A DNA stretch of 63,358 nt. Source: ARK-14 sp002899805 (GTDB taxonomy: Archaea > Thermoproteota > Thermoprotei_A > Sulfolobales > Fervidicoccaceae). The stretch is from NCBI GenBank assembly GCA_039793985.1, contig JBAMMC010000007.1:1-63358 (forward strand), written 5' to 3'. Positions within the stretch are counted from its first letter, which is position 1; each line of letters starts with the position of its first letter. Below, piece by piece: positions 16,998 through 25,658 of this stretch. The translations under genes and the position numbers were made by a program. The notes under the pieces are model-generated. The model made no database searches. It worked only from the letters and a program-made list of their open reading frames with translations, and was not told the origin of the DNA.

Positions 16998-17037
16998 AGA
17001 TGAATATAAAATATTTGAAAGAATGAAACGGCTTCGC

Positions 17038-17101
17038 TAGGCTCAGACCTCACACGGTTCCTCACATTCTTGCATCGGCAATAGGTCGATCATCATAGCC
17101 T
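17038..17101 (-). ncRNA. C/D box sRNA (2'-O-methylation guide) candidate
   Basis: On the minus strand: box C ATGATGA (17090-17096), box D CTGA (17043-17046), and a perfect flanking terminal stem TAGGC / GCCTA that would complete the k-turn. Inside, CCGA fits a D' box and GTGAGGA fits C' (six of seven consensus bases), leaving guides of 11 and 12 nt: TCGACCTATTG before D' and ACCGTGTGAGGT before D. Total C-to-D length of 54 nt is normal for archaeal sRNAs. Targets would be rRNA or tRNA sequences containing CAATAGGTCGA and ACCTCACACGGT. No rRNA is available here to check. Confidence 0.7.
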
Positions 17102-17140
17102 ATATAAAACTAAGAAAATTATGAAAAATAAATTTGAAGA

Positions 17141-17818
17141 TCATCTCATAAGGTATTGAGCTCTCAATTTAACTTCTCCATCTGTATAATAAAAGACCCC
17201 TCTTCTTACCCCCTCCTTTATTATCTCTTCAATTGGTATTGGCGGGATTATCTCGTAAGATTTCCTGAATTCCTCTTCTATATCCGATATCCTCCAGCTC
17301 CTAGTCGCATCTGACTGCAATATTTTTTTCACGAGATTAACTGAGTCCTCATAATAATTCCAAGGATACATATACCAATACCACTCTTTAACTTCTTCAG
17401 CGAAGTAATCTGGCCTGTACTTTGAAACAGGACTTATGTACTGCATTGTCGCTGTCCTTATCTCTAATGGCTTTGAAGTTCTAATTATGTAATCCCTAGC
17501 CACTTCTATGCTTTTTCCCGTATCGCAAATGTCATCTACCAGTAATACCCTTTTTCTCGATAGGTCAGCTTCAAATGGATATTTCACAGTAGCGTTTTCA
17601 ACATGGGCAGCTGTCTCTATCCAATGCTCGACTTTTATAGAAAGCATATCTATAATCCCGAGGTAGTCGCAAAGCAGTCGAGCTGTCACTACTCCTCCTC
17701 TAGCTATTGCCACGACAACATCCGGAGTATAACCATCGGTTTTAATCTTTTCAGCAAGATCTTTGCTCCATCTCACTACATCATCCCAAGTGACTAACTT
17801 AACAGGAATCTTCGGCAA
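17141..17818 (-). CDS. Purine-type phosphoribosyltransferase
   Basis: 225 residues. The PRPP-binding motif is VLLVDDICDTGKS (about 100-112) and the N-terminal AIARGGVVTARLLCDYL loop fits type I phosphoribosyltransferases. The length and the C-terminal extension (DIEEEFRKSYEIIPPIPIEE) resemble archaeal xanthine/guanine/hypoxanthine PRTases that salvage purine bases to nucleotides. The start is TTG at 17818 preceded by GGTGAGAAAG. It is divergent from the methylthioadenosine phosphorylase gene, and both enzymes act on purines: MTAP releases adenine, which a PRTase could recycle. Exact base preference not readable. Confidence 0.82.
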   Translation of the reverse strand: MPKIPVKLVTWDDVVRWSKDLAEKIKTDGYTPDVVVAIARGGVVTARLLCDYLGIIDMLSIKVEHWIETAAHVENATVKYPFEADLSRKRVLLVDDICDTGKSIEVARDYIIRTSKPLEIRTATMQYISPVSKYRPDYFAEEVKEWYWYMYPWNYYEDSVNLVKKILQSDATRSWRISDIEEEFRKSYEIIPPIPIEEIIKEGVRRGVFYYTDGEVKLRAQYLMR

Positions 17819-18018
17819 TCTTTCTCACCACAGCATATACAGGTAGAAGATAATTTTAACTTTATTTCTTCGATAACAACATGTAAGATGAAATTTGACT
17901 ATTATGAAACCCTTTTTCTAAATGAGAAAATATGCTAAAGCAGAAAATTTCAAAAGAAAGAGGAATTAAAGAGGAAAGTTTTATTCTATGCATTGTATTT
18001 TAATTTAATCTGAATAGG

Positions 18019-18864
18019 ATGATGAACATGGAAGAGTGGTTAAAAAAAGTGGGAACTAAACAACCTGTGAAAGCAGATATCGGAATAATTGGCGGGAGCG
18101 GACTTTATGATGCTTCATTTTTGAGCAATCCTAGAGAAATCTGGGTCACAACTCCCTTTGGCTCGCCAAGCGATTCAATTATAGTGGGGGAACTAGGAGG
18201 AAAAAAAGTAGCATTCCTTCCCAGACACGCAAGAGGACATAGAATCCCTCCTCACAAAATAAACTATAAAGCAAATATGTATGCGTTGAAGTCTCTTGGT
18301 GTAAAGCTCATAATATCAGTGAGCGCTGTTGGCAGCCTCAGGGAAGACTATAGACCCGGTGATCTTGTAGTACCCGATCAGTTCATCGATATGACTAAAA
18401 AGAGAGAATATACATTCTTTGATGGACCTAGAGTCGCCCATGTTAGTATGGCAAAGCCTTTCTGTGAGTATCTTCGACACGGATTAATTAAAAATGGAGA
18501 AGAGCTTGGAGTGAAAATTCATGGAAGTGGGACATATGTTTGCATCGAAGGTCCCAGGTTCAGCACGATTGCCGAAAGCAGAATATATAAAGAAGTGTTC
18601 AAGGCTGACATCATAGGGATGACACTTGTGCCCGAAGTCAACCTCGCGTGTGAACTGGAAATGTGCTATGCTACTCTAGCCATGGTAACTGACTATGATG
18701 TTTGGGCAGAGAAACCAGTAACGGCAGATGAAGTTACAAGAGTAATGGGGGAAAATGTTGAAAAGGCGAAGAAAATTATCTATTCTCTAATTCCGAAACT
18801 GAATATAGTGATTCCAGAGGAGGAGTGCAGTTGTTGCCGGAGTCTGGAAACCGCCCTTCTTTGA
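18019..18864 (+). CDS. mtnP: S-methyl-5'-thioadenosine phosphorylase
   Basis: 281 residues. Landmarks are IGIIGGSGLYD (phosphate loop), FLPRHARGHRIPPHKINYKAN, SVSAVGSLREDYRPGD, IEGPRFST and MTLVPEVNLACELEMCYATL. It cleaves methylthioadenosine, a polyamine-synthesis by-product, to adenine and methylthioribose-1-phosphate. The C-terminus has a Cys-Ser-Cys-Cys cluster (ECSCCRS), like the CXC redox disulfide described in the thermostable Sulfolobus MTAPII. ATG at 18019 or 18022 (both follow GGATG); a third ATG is at 18028. The 3' end overlaps the following gene. Confidence 0.94.
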   Translation: MMNMEEWLKKVGTKQPVKADIGIIGGSGLYDASFLSNPREIWVTTPFGSPSDSIIVGELGGKKVAFLPRHARGHRIPPHKINYKANMYALKSLGVKLIISVSAVGSLREDYRPGDLVVPDQFIDMTKKREYTFFDGPRVAHVSMAKPFCEYLRHGLIKNGEELGVKIHGSGTYVCIEGPRFSTIAESRIYKEVFKADIIGMTLVPEVNLACELEMCYATLAMVTDYDVWAEKPVTADEVTRVMGENVEKAKKIIYSLIPKLNIVIPEEECSCCRSLETALL

Positions 18865-19754
18865 ATAAAGAAGAGTTGGATAGAGAAATAGAAGAAATCG
18901 TCAAAATAGGAAAACTGGCCGGTGAAAGGATTTCCGATTTCATGCAGAGCGGTGAACCATTCATACTGCACGCTGGGACGGGACTCCCTGGCGCTGCTGC
19001 CCTGAAAGCATATCTTCAAGGATTGAGCTGGGGTAAGGTTCCACCGTTCCTTTCAGTAACCGACTTCCTATATGGTACTCTTCCCTATGCAGAAGAAAAA
19101 CTTAAAGTGGTATTTTTTATGGGAAGCGCTAGGGAGAGAAATCTTGCTGTGAGCTTAATAAGTGGCTTAGAGGTGATGAATGCCGATTTTATTATAGTTA
19201 CACCACTACCCGAAGATCCGATTCTCAGAGAAAGAGCAAGTAGTGAATCGTTTGTATCTGTATCGGGAACGCCAGATCCTGTACTGACAGAAATAATAGC
19301 ATCATCATTTGCTGGTTTGAGCTATGCTGAAAAAAGAGGACTGAGAGAAGATATGAGGATCTACCGATTGAGAAATGAGCTTGCATCGCTTAATGAAGTT
19401 TACACTCAACTATTATATGAAAGATGTGGAGAATTAGCGGACCTCGTTTCTCAAGCAGTTGATATTGATGTAGTGTACACACCTTTTCTCCAATCTTCTG
19501 CTTTTTCCCTGTACTATAAATTTCTTGGACTAGGAAAAAAAGTTAGAATAATCGACTCGGACTCTACTCTACCTTTCGTGGAAGCTCTGAGTAGCACTGT
19601 CTTACTTTTCACATCTGTTGAGGAGGCTAGCCTAAGGGAGCTCCTACTCAGGTTACAGAAAGGGAAAAAAATAGCGAAGTTGCTACGATTCAATACAGAT
19701 CCTCTCAGTGCTCTAATATATGCCTCTTTCTTCTCGAGATGCTTCGCTCAGTAA
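18831..19754 (+). CDS. SIS-like protein of unknown function
   Basis: About 307 residues. The layout resembles a sugar-isomerase (SIS) fold: IGKLAGERISDFMQSGEPFI, then LHAGTGLPGAAALKAYLQGL, then VVFFMGSARERNLAVSLISG and a second similar half (YTPFLQSSAFSLYYKFLGLG, IIDSDSTLPFVEALSS). No clear isomerase catalytic residues could be assigned. TTG at 18831 is best placed after AGAGGAGGAG; a GTG at 18825 is possible. It overlaps mtnP and is probably cotranscribed with it, hinting at sugar-phosphate handling after methylthioribose-1-phosphate release, but this is inference only. Confidence 0.55.
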   Translation: MLPESGNRPSLNKEELDREIEEIVKIGKLAGERISDFMQSGEPFILHAGTGLPGAAALKAYLQGLSWGKVPPFLSVTDFLYGTLPYAEEKLKVVFFMGSARERNLAVSLISGLEVMNADFIIVTPLPEDPILRERASSESFVSVSGTPDPVLTEIIASSFAGLSYAEKRGLREDMRIYRLRNELASLNEVYTQLLYERCGELADLVSQAVDIDVVYTPFLQSSAFSLYYKFLGLGKKVRIIDSDSTLPFVEALSSTVLLFTSVEEASLRELLLRLQKGKKIAKLLRFNTDPLSALIYASFFSRCFAQ

Positions 19755-20791
19755 AGTTCCTTGAGTATCCCGAGAGATCTATCTGTTTTTTCTATGCTTT
19801 TCTCAGCGTCACTTTCCAATTCCAGAGCAGCTCTTATAGCATCTATGTTCTCTGGTACTACTATGCTCTCGTTGCCAGTAGCCCACATCACGTAGAGTTC
19901 ATTCCCATCAGCTTTCATCAGATCCTCCCACACAGGTACTTCGTAGAGGTCTCCCCTACTCCTATTCAGATCCCTTGCAAGTTCAAATACACTATTTAAA
20001 CCAGAAATTCCATCCTTGCTTCTGACAAAAGAGACCCTTGGCTCTTTTTTTAATACATCGATGATTTCTTCTAATTTAATTGGGTTATTGAATTCAATCA
20101 TTCCAGTATGGAGATGAAATAGGTTGTGGCTTCCTTTAACTGCGATGGTGTAAATGTTTAAATCCTCTACTACAGTTTTCGCATCTTCACCATGGTGACT
20201 CGGCAGTTTAGGCTCCGGGACAACGGTGTTCATTATCCCCGTTTCGTGGCTTTCCCATACATCAACAGCCCTTCGAATTATAGTTACTCTCGCCTTCTTT
20301 ATTCCAAGTGCCTCATGAAGTCCTCCAACAACTCTCGAAATTGCTGTAGTATTACAACTGACAACTCTTATAAATTGTTTTCCTAAAGCTTTTTTATAGT
20401 TTCTCGAAGCAACAAAGCTAACATCAGCTATGTTCGCTTTTTCTCCTCCTTGGAATATGGCTTTTACACCATACTTTTTGTAGAGGTTTTCCTTGTTCCT
20501 GGCACCAATATCTTTCGGGGTCGCATCAATAACGATATCAACTCCTCCTGACTTCAATAAATCTTCGACTGTGCCCTCAACTTGAATGTTTGAAGATTTC
20601 ATCTTCTGAACAGCTTCAGGTGTTGCTGCATATACAGCATATCCTTTTCTAGTAGCAAGCTTCACTCTCCAGTCTGATGAAACATCTCCTATACCAGCTA
20701 CAGCCATATCATCTTGAAGAGCAACAGCATCTGCAACTCTCTTACCTATAACACCATATCCCATTATGAGAACTCTAGCTTTTGACTTCAT
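19748..20791 (-). CDS. gap: Archaeal type II glyceraldehyde-3-phosphate dehydrogenase
   Basis: 347 residues. N-terminal Rossmann GYGVIGKRVADAV, the catalytic Cys in VVSCNTTAISR, then VTIIRRAVDVWESHETGIMN and VPEPKLPSHHGEDAKTVV are diagnostic of the archaeal GAPDH family, distinct from bacterial GapA. It interconverts glyceraldehyde-3-phosphate and 1,3-bisphosphoglycerate with NAD(P); in crenarchaea it acts mainly in gluconeogenesis. Often next to pgk, which is not seen here. The 3' end overlaps the convergent SIS-like gene by 7 bp. ATG start at 20791. Confidence 0.95.
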   Translation of the reverse strand: MKSKARVLIMGYGVIGKRVADAVALQDDMAVAGIGDVSSDWRVKLATRKGYAVYAATPEAVQKMKSSNIQVEGTVEDLLKSGGVDIVIDATPKDIGARNKENLYKKYGVKAIFQGGEKANIADVSFVASRNYKKALGKQFIRVVSCNTTAISRVVGGLHEALGIKKARVTIIRRAVDVWESHETGIMNTVVPEPKLPSHHGEDAKTVVEDLNIYTIAVKGSHNLFHLHTGMIEFNNPIKLEEIIDVLKKEPRVSFVRSKDGISGLNSVFELARDLNRSRGDLYEVPVWEDLMKADGNELYVMWATGNESIVVPENIDAIRAALELESDAEKSIEKTDRSLGILKELY

Positions 20792-20938
20792 GAAGGATCA
20801 CAATAGTGTTTGACTCACTAATTATATTTAAATTGTTTCAGTCTTCAACAACAATCAACTCGAGTTTTGAAAATGAGAAAAGTTATTATGAATGGTTTAA
20901 TTAGGGATATTTGTCCATTGTTAAGGTAGGGGAAAGAC

Positions 20939-21538
20939 ATGAGTGAGTCCTTGTACCAGGGTGCCACGGTCGTTGGCATAAAGTTTCAAGAGGGAATAGT
21001 CATCGCTGGAGAAAGGAGAATGACGTATGGGAGTTATATACAGAGCTCTAATGTAAAGAAAGTTTTCTTGATCAATGAAAGGATGGGTCTCGGAGCAGCT
21101 GGAATGGTAGGAGATCTTCAAAACATTATTAGATTGCTCAAAGAGCAAATAAGGTATTACGAAGGTGAAACGAAAAATAGGATGAAGGTGAGGAGTGCAG
21201 CAAAACTTCTATCTAATATACTCTATTCCCTCAAAATATTTCCGGCTATGGCAGAATTCATTATTGGAGGAATTGAGGACGGAGTTCCTGTTCTAGCCGT
21301 TTTAGATCCAGTTGGCTCTGTACTGGAAGATGATTTTATAGCAGTTGGCTCGGGAGGGAGCATAGCAATAGGAGTGATAGAAGAGCTCTACAAAACGAAT
21401 ATGAGTGAAACTGAAGCAGTTGAATTGGCCGTCAAAGCTGTAAGGCAGGGCATAAGGAGAGATGCTCTCTCGGGAGGCGATATCGATTACATAGTTGTCA
21501 CTAAAGAAAAGAGCTATGAAGGAAAAAGCAAGCTCTGA
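20939..21538 (+). CDS. psmB: 20S proteasome beta subunit, probably the non-catalytic paralogue
   Basis: 199 residues with the Ntn-hydrolase beta-subunit fold: GATVVGIKFQEGIVIAGERR, then GSYIQSSNVKKVFLINERMG, AAGMVGDLQNI, GSGGSIAIGVIEELY and GIRRDALSGGDIDYIVV. Aligning the VGI...ERR block to Thermoplasma beta (TTTVGI, E17) puts alanine at the catalytic Thr1 position and threonine at position 2. Sulfolobales carry two beta subunits, one of them inactive with an ATAIG N-terminus, and this one looks like that type. A second, active beta subunit is expected elsewhere. GGGGAAAGAC precedes the ATG. First gene of a run with nfi and ribK. Confidence 0.9.
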   Translation: MSESLYQGATVVGIKFQEGIVIAGERRMTYGSYIQSSNVKKVFLINERMGLGAAGMVGDLQNIIRLLKEQIRYYEGETKNRMKVRSAAKLLSNILYSLKIFPAMAEFIIGGIEDGVPVLAVLDPVGSVLEDDFIAVGSGGSIAIGVIEELYKTNMSETEAVELAVKAVRQGIRRDALSGGDIDYIVVTKEKSYEGKSKL

Positions 21539-21576
21539 AATAATGGGGCTTTTCCCTTTTGAGGTGCCCACTCTAG

Positions 21577-22221
21577 ATGCTTTTTAGCTATGAAATTGCA
21601 AAGAGAGACCAAGAGGAGATGTCTAACTTAATCATTGAAAAATCTCTTTACCTAGGAAAATTGATTAGAATATTGGGACTGGACGTTTCATATAGAAAAG
21701 GGTACTCCTGTGCTGTTGCTGTTGTCTATAATACAATGTCAGGAATCATTGAAGAGGTACATTCAGCAATTTTGAAAACTAAAGTACCCTACGTCCCAGG
21801 CTTTTTAGGATTCAGAGAGATCGCCTCTTTTATGGCTACCTTACAAAAAATCAATCTGAAAACAATAGATTTGATATTGGTCGACGGGCATGGTAGATTT
21901 CATCCGAGAATGGCTGGCTCAGCTTCCCATGTTTATTTGGTGGTGAAAAGACCGACCATAGGTGTTGCTAAAAATCCCCTTAGATCAGATGAAATAGACT
22001 CCGAAGGGAACATTTGGTTGAATGGAAAAATAGTTGGAAAAGTCCTTAGCCATCCAATGGGGGCGAGAAAATTATATGTTAGTGTTGGAGGAGGTATAGA
22101 CCTAGAAACAGCATATAATATCGTGAAGAAGCTTAGAAAAAATCCAGGGCTTCCGGTCCCATTGAACTATGCTGATAAAATAAGCAAAAAGGTGATCAAT
22201 ATTGCATTATCAGGAAGCTAA
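21577..22221 (+). CDS. nfi: Endonuclease V
   Basis: 214 residues, the normal endonuclease V length. Visible signatures are ILGLDVSY (catalytic Asp), PYVPGFLGFRE (substrate wedge region), DLILVDGHGRFHPR (second catalytic Asp) and IGVAKNPL. The enzyme nicks DNA (or RNA) next to deaminated adenine (inosine), a lesion that is frequent at high temperature. It lies between psmB and ribK; the 3' end overlaps ribK by 20 bp, so translation is probably coupled. ATG at 21577; no strong Shine-Dalgarno. Confidence 0.93.
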   Translation: MLFSYEIAKRDQEEMSNLIIEKSLYLGKLIRILGLDVSYRKGYSCAVAVVYNTMSGIIEEVHSAILKTKVPYVPGFLGFREIASFMATLQKINLKTIDLILVDGHGRFHPRMAGSASHVYLVVKRPTIGVAKNPLRSDEIDSEGNIWLNGKIVGKVLSHPMGARKLYVSVGGGIDLETAYNIVKKLRKNPGLPVPLNYADKISKKVINIALSGS

Positions 22222-22882
22222 AAAAATAGTTTTCATAGTTTTGGCATTGGGAGGGAAAAGAAGAGCAAGAATAGTTCAATCCACAGTTTCAAAACAGCTC
22301 GGCGTGAGTCAACAGACTGCTTCAAGGCTTCTGAAAAACCTCGAAGAAGAGGGATATATCTTCAGAATGGTGAAAGGTAGAGGAGAATTCGTAGAATTAA
22401 CACAGAAAGGGCTTTCTACACTTGAAGTGCTATATGGGATGCTCTCCAAGTTAATGAGCGAGGAAAGAGGAATTCTTGTTCTCGAGGGAAAAGTAGTAAG
22501 TGGTCTTGGAGAAGGTCAGTATTACATGAAGATTCCTTACTATAGAAATAGAGTGAAAGAGCTATTGAATTTCGTACCATATCCAGGAACCCTCAATGTT
22601 CAGCTGGAAGGGGAATCAACTCTTAAGAGGTTAGCCCTCACTAAAGAGAGTGGACTCAGAATTGAAGGGTTCAGAAACGAAGAAAGATTCTACGGGGGGG
22701 CAACTCTATTTAAAGCGAAGATCAATGGGTTCGAAAAAGCGGGAATTATTATTCCAGATAGAACGAGTCATCCGAAGGATGTAATTGAAATTGTAGCTCC
22801 AATCTATTTGAGAGGAGAACTAGGTTTGAAGGATGGTGATAGGGTGGTTCTAGAAGTGAAGCTCGAAGGTGGTGGAGAATGA
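22202..22882 (+). CDS. ribK: CTP-dependent riboflavin kinase with N-terminal HTH
   Basis: 226 residues. Residues 1-85 are a MarR-like winged helix (TVSKQLGVSQQTASRLLKNL, EEEGYIFRMVKGRGEFVELT). From about 97 the archaeal riboflavin kinase domain follows: GKVVSGLGEGQYYMKIPYY, FVPYPGTLNVQL, and GFRNEERFYGGATLFKAKI. The family uses CTP rather than ATP to make FMN. The fused HTH, seen in many archaea, may let the protein sense flavin and regulate its own genes. Starts with TTG at 22202 within nfi; the end overlaps the rhomboid start by 14 bp. Confidence 0.94.
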   Translation: MHYQEAKKIVFIVLALGGKRRARIVQSTVSKQLGVSQQTASRLLKNLEEEGYIFRMVKGRGEFVELTQKGLSTLEVLYGMLSKLMSEERGILVLEGKVVSGLGEGQYYMKIPYYRNRVKELLNFVPYPGTLNVQLEGESTLKRLALTKESGLRIEGFRNEERFYGGATLFKAKINGFEKAGIIIPDRTSHPKDVIEIVAPIYLRGELGLKDGDRVVLEVKLEGGGE

Positions 22883-23645
22883 CTTGATCCCTGCGGGAGA
22901 TGAAAACCTTGAAGTAGAAAGACCCGTAGTCAATCAGCTATTGATACTGATAAATGTTGGAGTTTTTCTAGCCATGTATTTTTGGCCAAAATTGTTCCTT
23001 CCAGGCGCTACTTCAATTGACGATATAATAAATGCATATGGCTTTAAGCCTTATTTTTTAGTGAAAGGAGAAAATCTTTGGACAATATTTACAGCAATGT
23101 TCATACATGCCGATTTTGCTCACATATTGGGTAACATGCTCTATCTATATATATTCGGTGATAACATAGAGGCAGCTCTGGGAAAGTTGAGATATCTGGT
23201 ATTCTACTTTCTTTCAGGAATTGGGGCGGTTATTTTCCACGTGTTCAGTGTATGGGTCTCAGTTGATCTTTCTCCACTTGCTGCTTACGGCTCTCTAAAT
23301 AATCCTTGGCTTGTCCCTGCTGTAGGAGCTAGCGGAGCGATCAGCGGAGTCCTTGGAGCATATCTGATAATGTACCCAGCGGGAACAGTCCGTGCCGTTG
23401 GACTCTGGTTCGTAGTACCGATACTCTTTAAGATTCCAGCTATTGCTTTCATTGGTTTCTGGTTTATATACCAGCTTGTGCTTGCCTTCTTCTCTATTCT
23501 TGGACCTTATGTGGGAATAGCTTTTTGGGCGCATGTCGGAGGATTTATAACAGGTATAGCCCTAGTTCCCATACTTGCGGATAAAAATAGAATAAAAATG
23601 CTTAAAGTGCTAGCAAGTACGCGGAGATATATAACTCTAGAGTGA
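22869..23645 (+). CDS. Rhomboid-family intramembrane serine protease
   Basis: 258 residues, six or more membrane helices. Key elements are HADFAHILGNMLYLYIFGDN (TM2, with the oxyanion-side His and Asn), the nucleophile in VGASGAISGVLGAYL, and the catalytic His in AFWAHVGGFITG. It would cleave membrane-anchored substrates within the bilayer. A longer loop (about residues 125-150) between TM3 and TM4 is typical of archaeal members. GTG at 22869 overlaps the ribK stop. Coexpressed with nfi/ribK and probably with the CDF gene, which begins 6 bp later. Confidence 0.92.
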   Translation: MVENDLIPAGDENLEVERPVVNQLLILINVGVFLAMYFWPKLFLPGATSIDDIINAYGFKPYFLVKGENLWTIFTAMFIHADFAHILGNMLYLYIFGDNIEAALGKLRYLVFYFLSGIGAVIFHVFSVWVSVDLSPLAAYGSLNNPWLVPAVGASGAISGVLGAYLIMYPAGTVRAVGLWFVVPILFKIPAIAFIGFWFIYQLVLAFFSILGPYVGIAFWAHVGGFITGIALVPILADKNRIKMLKVLASTRRYITLE

Positions 23646-23651
23646 GGAGGA

Positions 23652-24494
23652 ATGGGTTCAACGGATGGTAGGAACTTGATATTGATAATCACCACCTCTT
23701 TTCTGGGTGGTATGTTTAAAATAATTGGTGGGATCATATATAGTTCAAAATCTGTTTTCGTGGATGCTTTGACATCCATGGCAAATTTTGCTTCTCTTGT
23801 TCTAACATTTGTATATCTTAAGAAAAGCTACGAACCGCCAGACAAAGACCACCACTTTGGTCACTACAGATTGAAGTTCGGGGGTTCAATTTTCACATTG
23901 ATGACATACTCTCTGGTGGGAGGTATAGCGCTTTTAGAAGTGATTTCTCCTAAACCGTATAAAGTATCGGTTGGAGCACCAATTATGGCTTCTTTAGGTT
24001 TAGTTTTTTATTTGGTCTCTATTATTATATCAAAAAGTTCAAAAGAGGATCCACTCAGGTACTATGCCAGTTTTACGGTGAGCGAAGTAATTGAAGGGGT
24101 AACAGTTATACTATCTTCCCTGCTTGGAGTTTTTTATAGTTATTTGATAGATTACGGAGGCTCTGTTATTCTTACTTTATATATATTTTTTGAGCTATAC
24201 CAATCATTCAAAGATATAATAATGAAGATAAGCGATGTGGCTCCCCCTCAACCTGTTTTAGATAATATAAAGAAGGAGTTCGAAGAAAGAGGGCTCAGAG
24301 TTGAGGATATAAGAATGAGATATGTCGACGAGAGCAGGTTAGAAGGACACATAACAGTTTCTGGGTTAAAGAGAGAGGAAAGAGAGGAGATCGAGAAAGC
24401 CTTAATTGAGGCAAAAAAAGATGTGCTTGATAAATACAATGCCGATGTCTTTGTGGAATTTAAAGAAAGAGGAAAAAAATCAGAGAATGGGTGA
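23652..24494 (+). CDS. Cation diffusion facilitator (CDF) transporter
   Basis: 280 residues with about six membrane helices. The metal-binding signature of CDF exporters is visible: SVFVDALTSMANFASLVLTF in TM2 (Asp at the site) and DKDHHFGHYRLKFGGS at the TM2-TM3 loop. The TM5 equivalent has DYGGS. The last 75 residues (VLDNIKKEFEERGLRVEDIR onward) form the cytoplasmic ferredoxin-like dimerisation domain. Probable export of Zn2+, Co2+, Mn2+ or Fe2+ in exchange for protons. Tandem with the rhomboid gene; preceded by GTGAGGAGG. Convergent overlap of 15 bp with the next gene. Confidence 0.88.
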   Translation: MGSTDGRNLILIITTSFLGGMFKIIGGIIYSSKSVFVDALTSMANFASLVLTFVYLKKSYEPPDKDHHFGHYRLKFGGSIFTLMTYSLVGGIALLEVISPKPYKVSVGAPIMASLGLVFYLVSIIISKSSKEDPLRYYASFTVSEVIEGVTVILSSLLGVFYSYLIDYGGSVILTLYIFFELYQSFKDIIMKISDVAPPQPVLDNIKKEFEERGLRVEDIRMRYVDESRLEGHITVSGLKREEREEIEKALIEAKKDVLDKYNADVFVEFKERGKKSENG

Positions 24495-25088
24495 CCATTG
24501 CGCAAACGTCTTAAGATGCTGTGGTACTGAATTAGCTGAGATATACGCTGCGAGAATCCCCGTAAGAATCAGCAATATTGCCTCTATAGCTAGCAAACCC
24601 TTATTGATATTTCCTCTATCGAGTTGTATTGAAACAAAATAGAAGAGGATCGATGAGAGCCCAGAACCTCCGTAAAGCATGAAGAGCGCCAACGGTTCTC
24701 TAGTCATATTATTCAAGTATCCAATAGTCCCATAATACACCGTAACAAGTCCCAATAGTAGTGCCAGGAATCCCATATATTCGAGTTTATATCCGTTTCT
24801 TAAACTCAAAGCTACTCCTATTAACCCCAAGCCCAGCATTGGATATAGATCGTAGAATAAAATATTGTAACTTCCGGGAAGAGGCCATAATAAGTTACCA
24901 AATATCCCCGTAATAGCTATATATAAACCAATCACCAAGAGAGGAATGTAAGCAGGTTTCAGCTCATTAATTATTTCCTCGCGAGCTGTGTGTAACTTCA
25001 TCGATTTCACGAAAATGTAGCCAATTAATATGAAGCTCGCACTGACTGCGAAGAGTTGTGCCGTTAGTGGATCTATGAATAGAGCCAT
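24480..25088 (-). CDS. Membrane protein, DUF981-like
   Basis: About 202 residues with six or seven hydrophobic helices. The start MALFIDPLTAQLFAVS resembles the N-terminus of the archaeal DUF981 membrane protein family. I place the start at ATG 25088, preceded by GGTGAGAATA; the longer frame to 25157 would add 23 residues that overlap the promoter-like AT-rich stretch. Function unknown; no charged residues inside helices suggest a specific transport role. Convergent with the CDF gene; tRNA-Leu lies upstream on the same strand. Confidence 0.65.
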   Translation of the reverse strand: MALFIDPLTAQLFAVSASFILIGYIFVKSMKLHTAREEIINELKPAYIPLLVIGLYIAITGIFGNLLWPLPGSYNILFYDLYPMLGLGLIGVALSLRNGYKLEYMGFLALLLGLVTVYYGTIGYLNNMTREPLALFMLYGGSGLSSILFYFVSIQLDRGNINKGLLAIEAILLILTGILAAYISANSVPQHLKTFAQWSPIL

Positions 25089-25289
25089 TATTCTCACCAT
25101 GAAGTGGAAAAGAGAATTTAACATATATTTTTCACGTATATACGGAAATTTTCTCAAAAAATTTTAAATAATCTAAGCAAGCTTTTTATGATATTTGATA
25201 TTTTAAGCTTTTTGAGAGACTCAATGCCTGTTCATTTGTTTCTATAATCAGTATATTTTTCCAGATTCCTCTCTGAAAAATCAGAAGAG

Positions 25290-25374
25290 TGCGGGGGGTG
25301 GGATTTGAACCCACGCAGGACTTCTCCATCGGAGCCTCAGTCCGACCCCTTTGGCCATGCTCGGGCACCCCCGC
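25290..25374 (-). tRNA. tRNA-Leu (GAG)
   Basis: A class II tRNA without intron. Acceptor GCGGGGG/CCCCCGC with discriminator A73, anticodon stem TCGGA/TCCGA with loop CTGAGGC (anticodon GAG), a long variable arm, and T arm GTGGG-TTCAAAT-CCCAC. CCA is not encoded. Reads leucine codons CUC/CUU. Confidence 0.95.
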
Positions 25375-25658
25375 TCTCTATAAAAATAAATACATATGGT
25401 TTTATATTGATTACTCCAGAGAGGTTTCCCGAGCAATATATCATTTACTCTCTTTTTTAAATTTTGAATGCCAGATACCTAGACTCGATTTTGTTATGTG
25501 TGCTATTGAATACAACCAATATATCTTGAAAAATAAAATCTAGGAGAAGATGTTTTATTTGATAAATTTTAAGAATATTGCTTTAAATAATTAAAAAAAT
25601 ATTATATTAATTTAAAATCAAGAAAAGTATTTATATAACAACAAAATATCATTAAAAA
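25375..25658. other. AT-rich intergenic stretch
   Basis: Between tRNA-Leu and the glutamate-transporter homologue. It holds long A/T runs with several TATA-like sequences, for example TATTTATATAAC at about 25627-25638, the likely promoter for the gene at 25659. No ORF or structured RNA is seen. Confidence 0.5.

Noticed and set aside
16947..17030. Plus-strand fragment resembling a transposase (TnpB) C-terminus (CKKCEAGNAPQMNI)
   Set aside because: It is only 20 codons between stops, has no zinc-ribbon context, and overlaps a minus-strand ORF; similarity to IS605 OrfB tails could not be supported.
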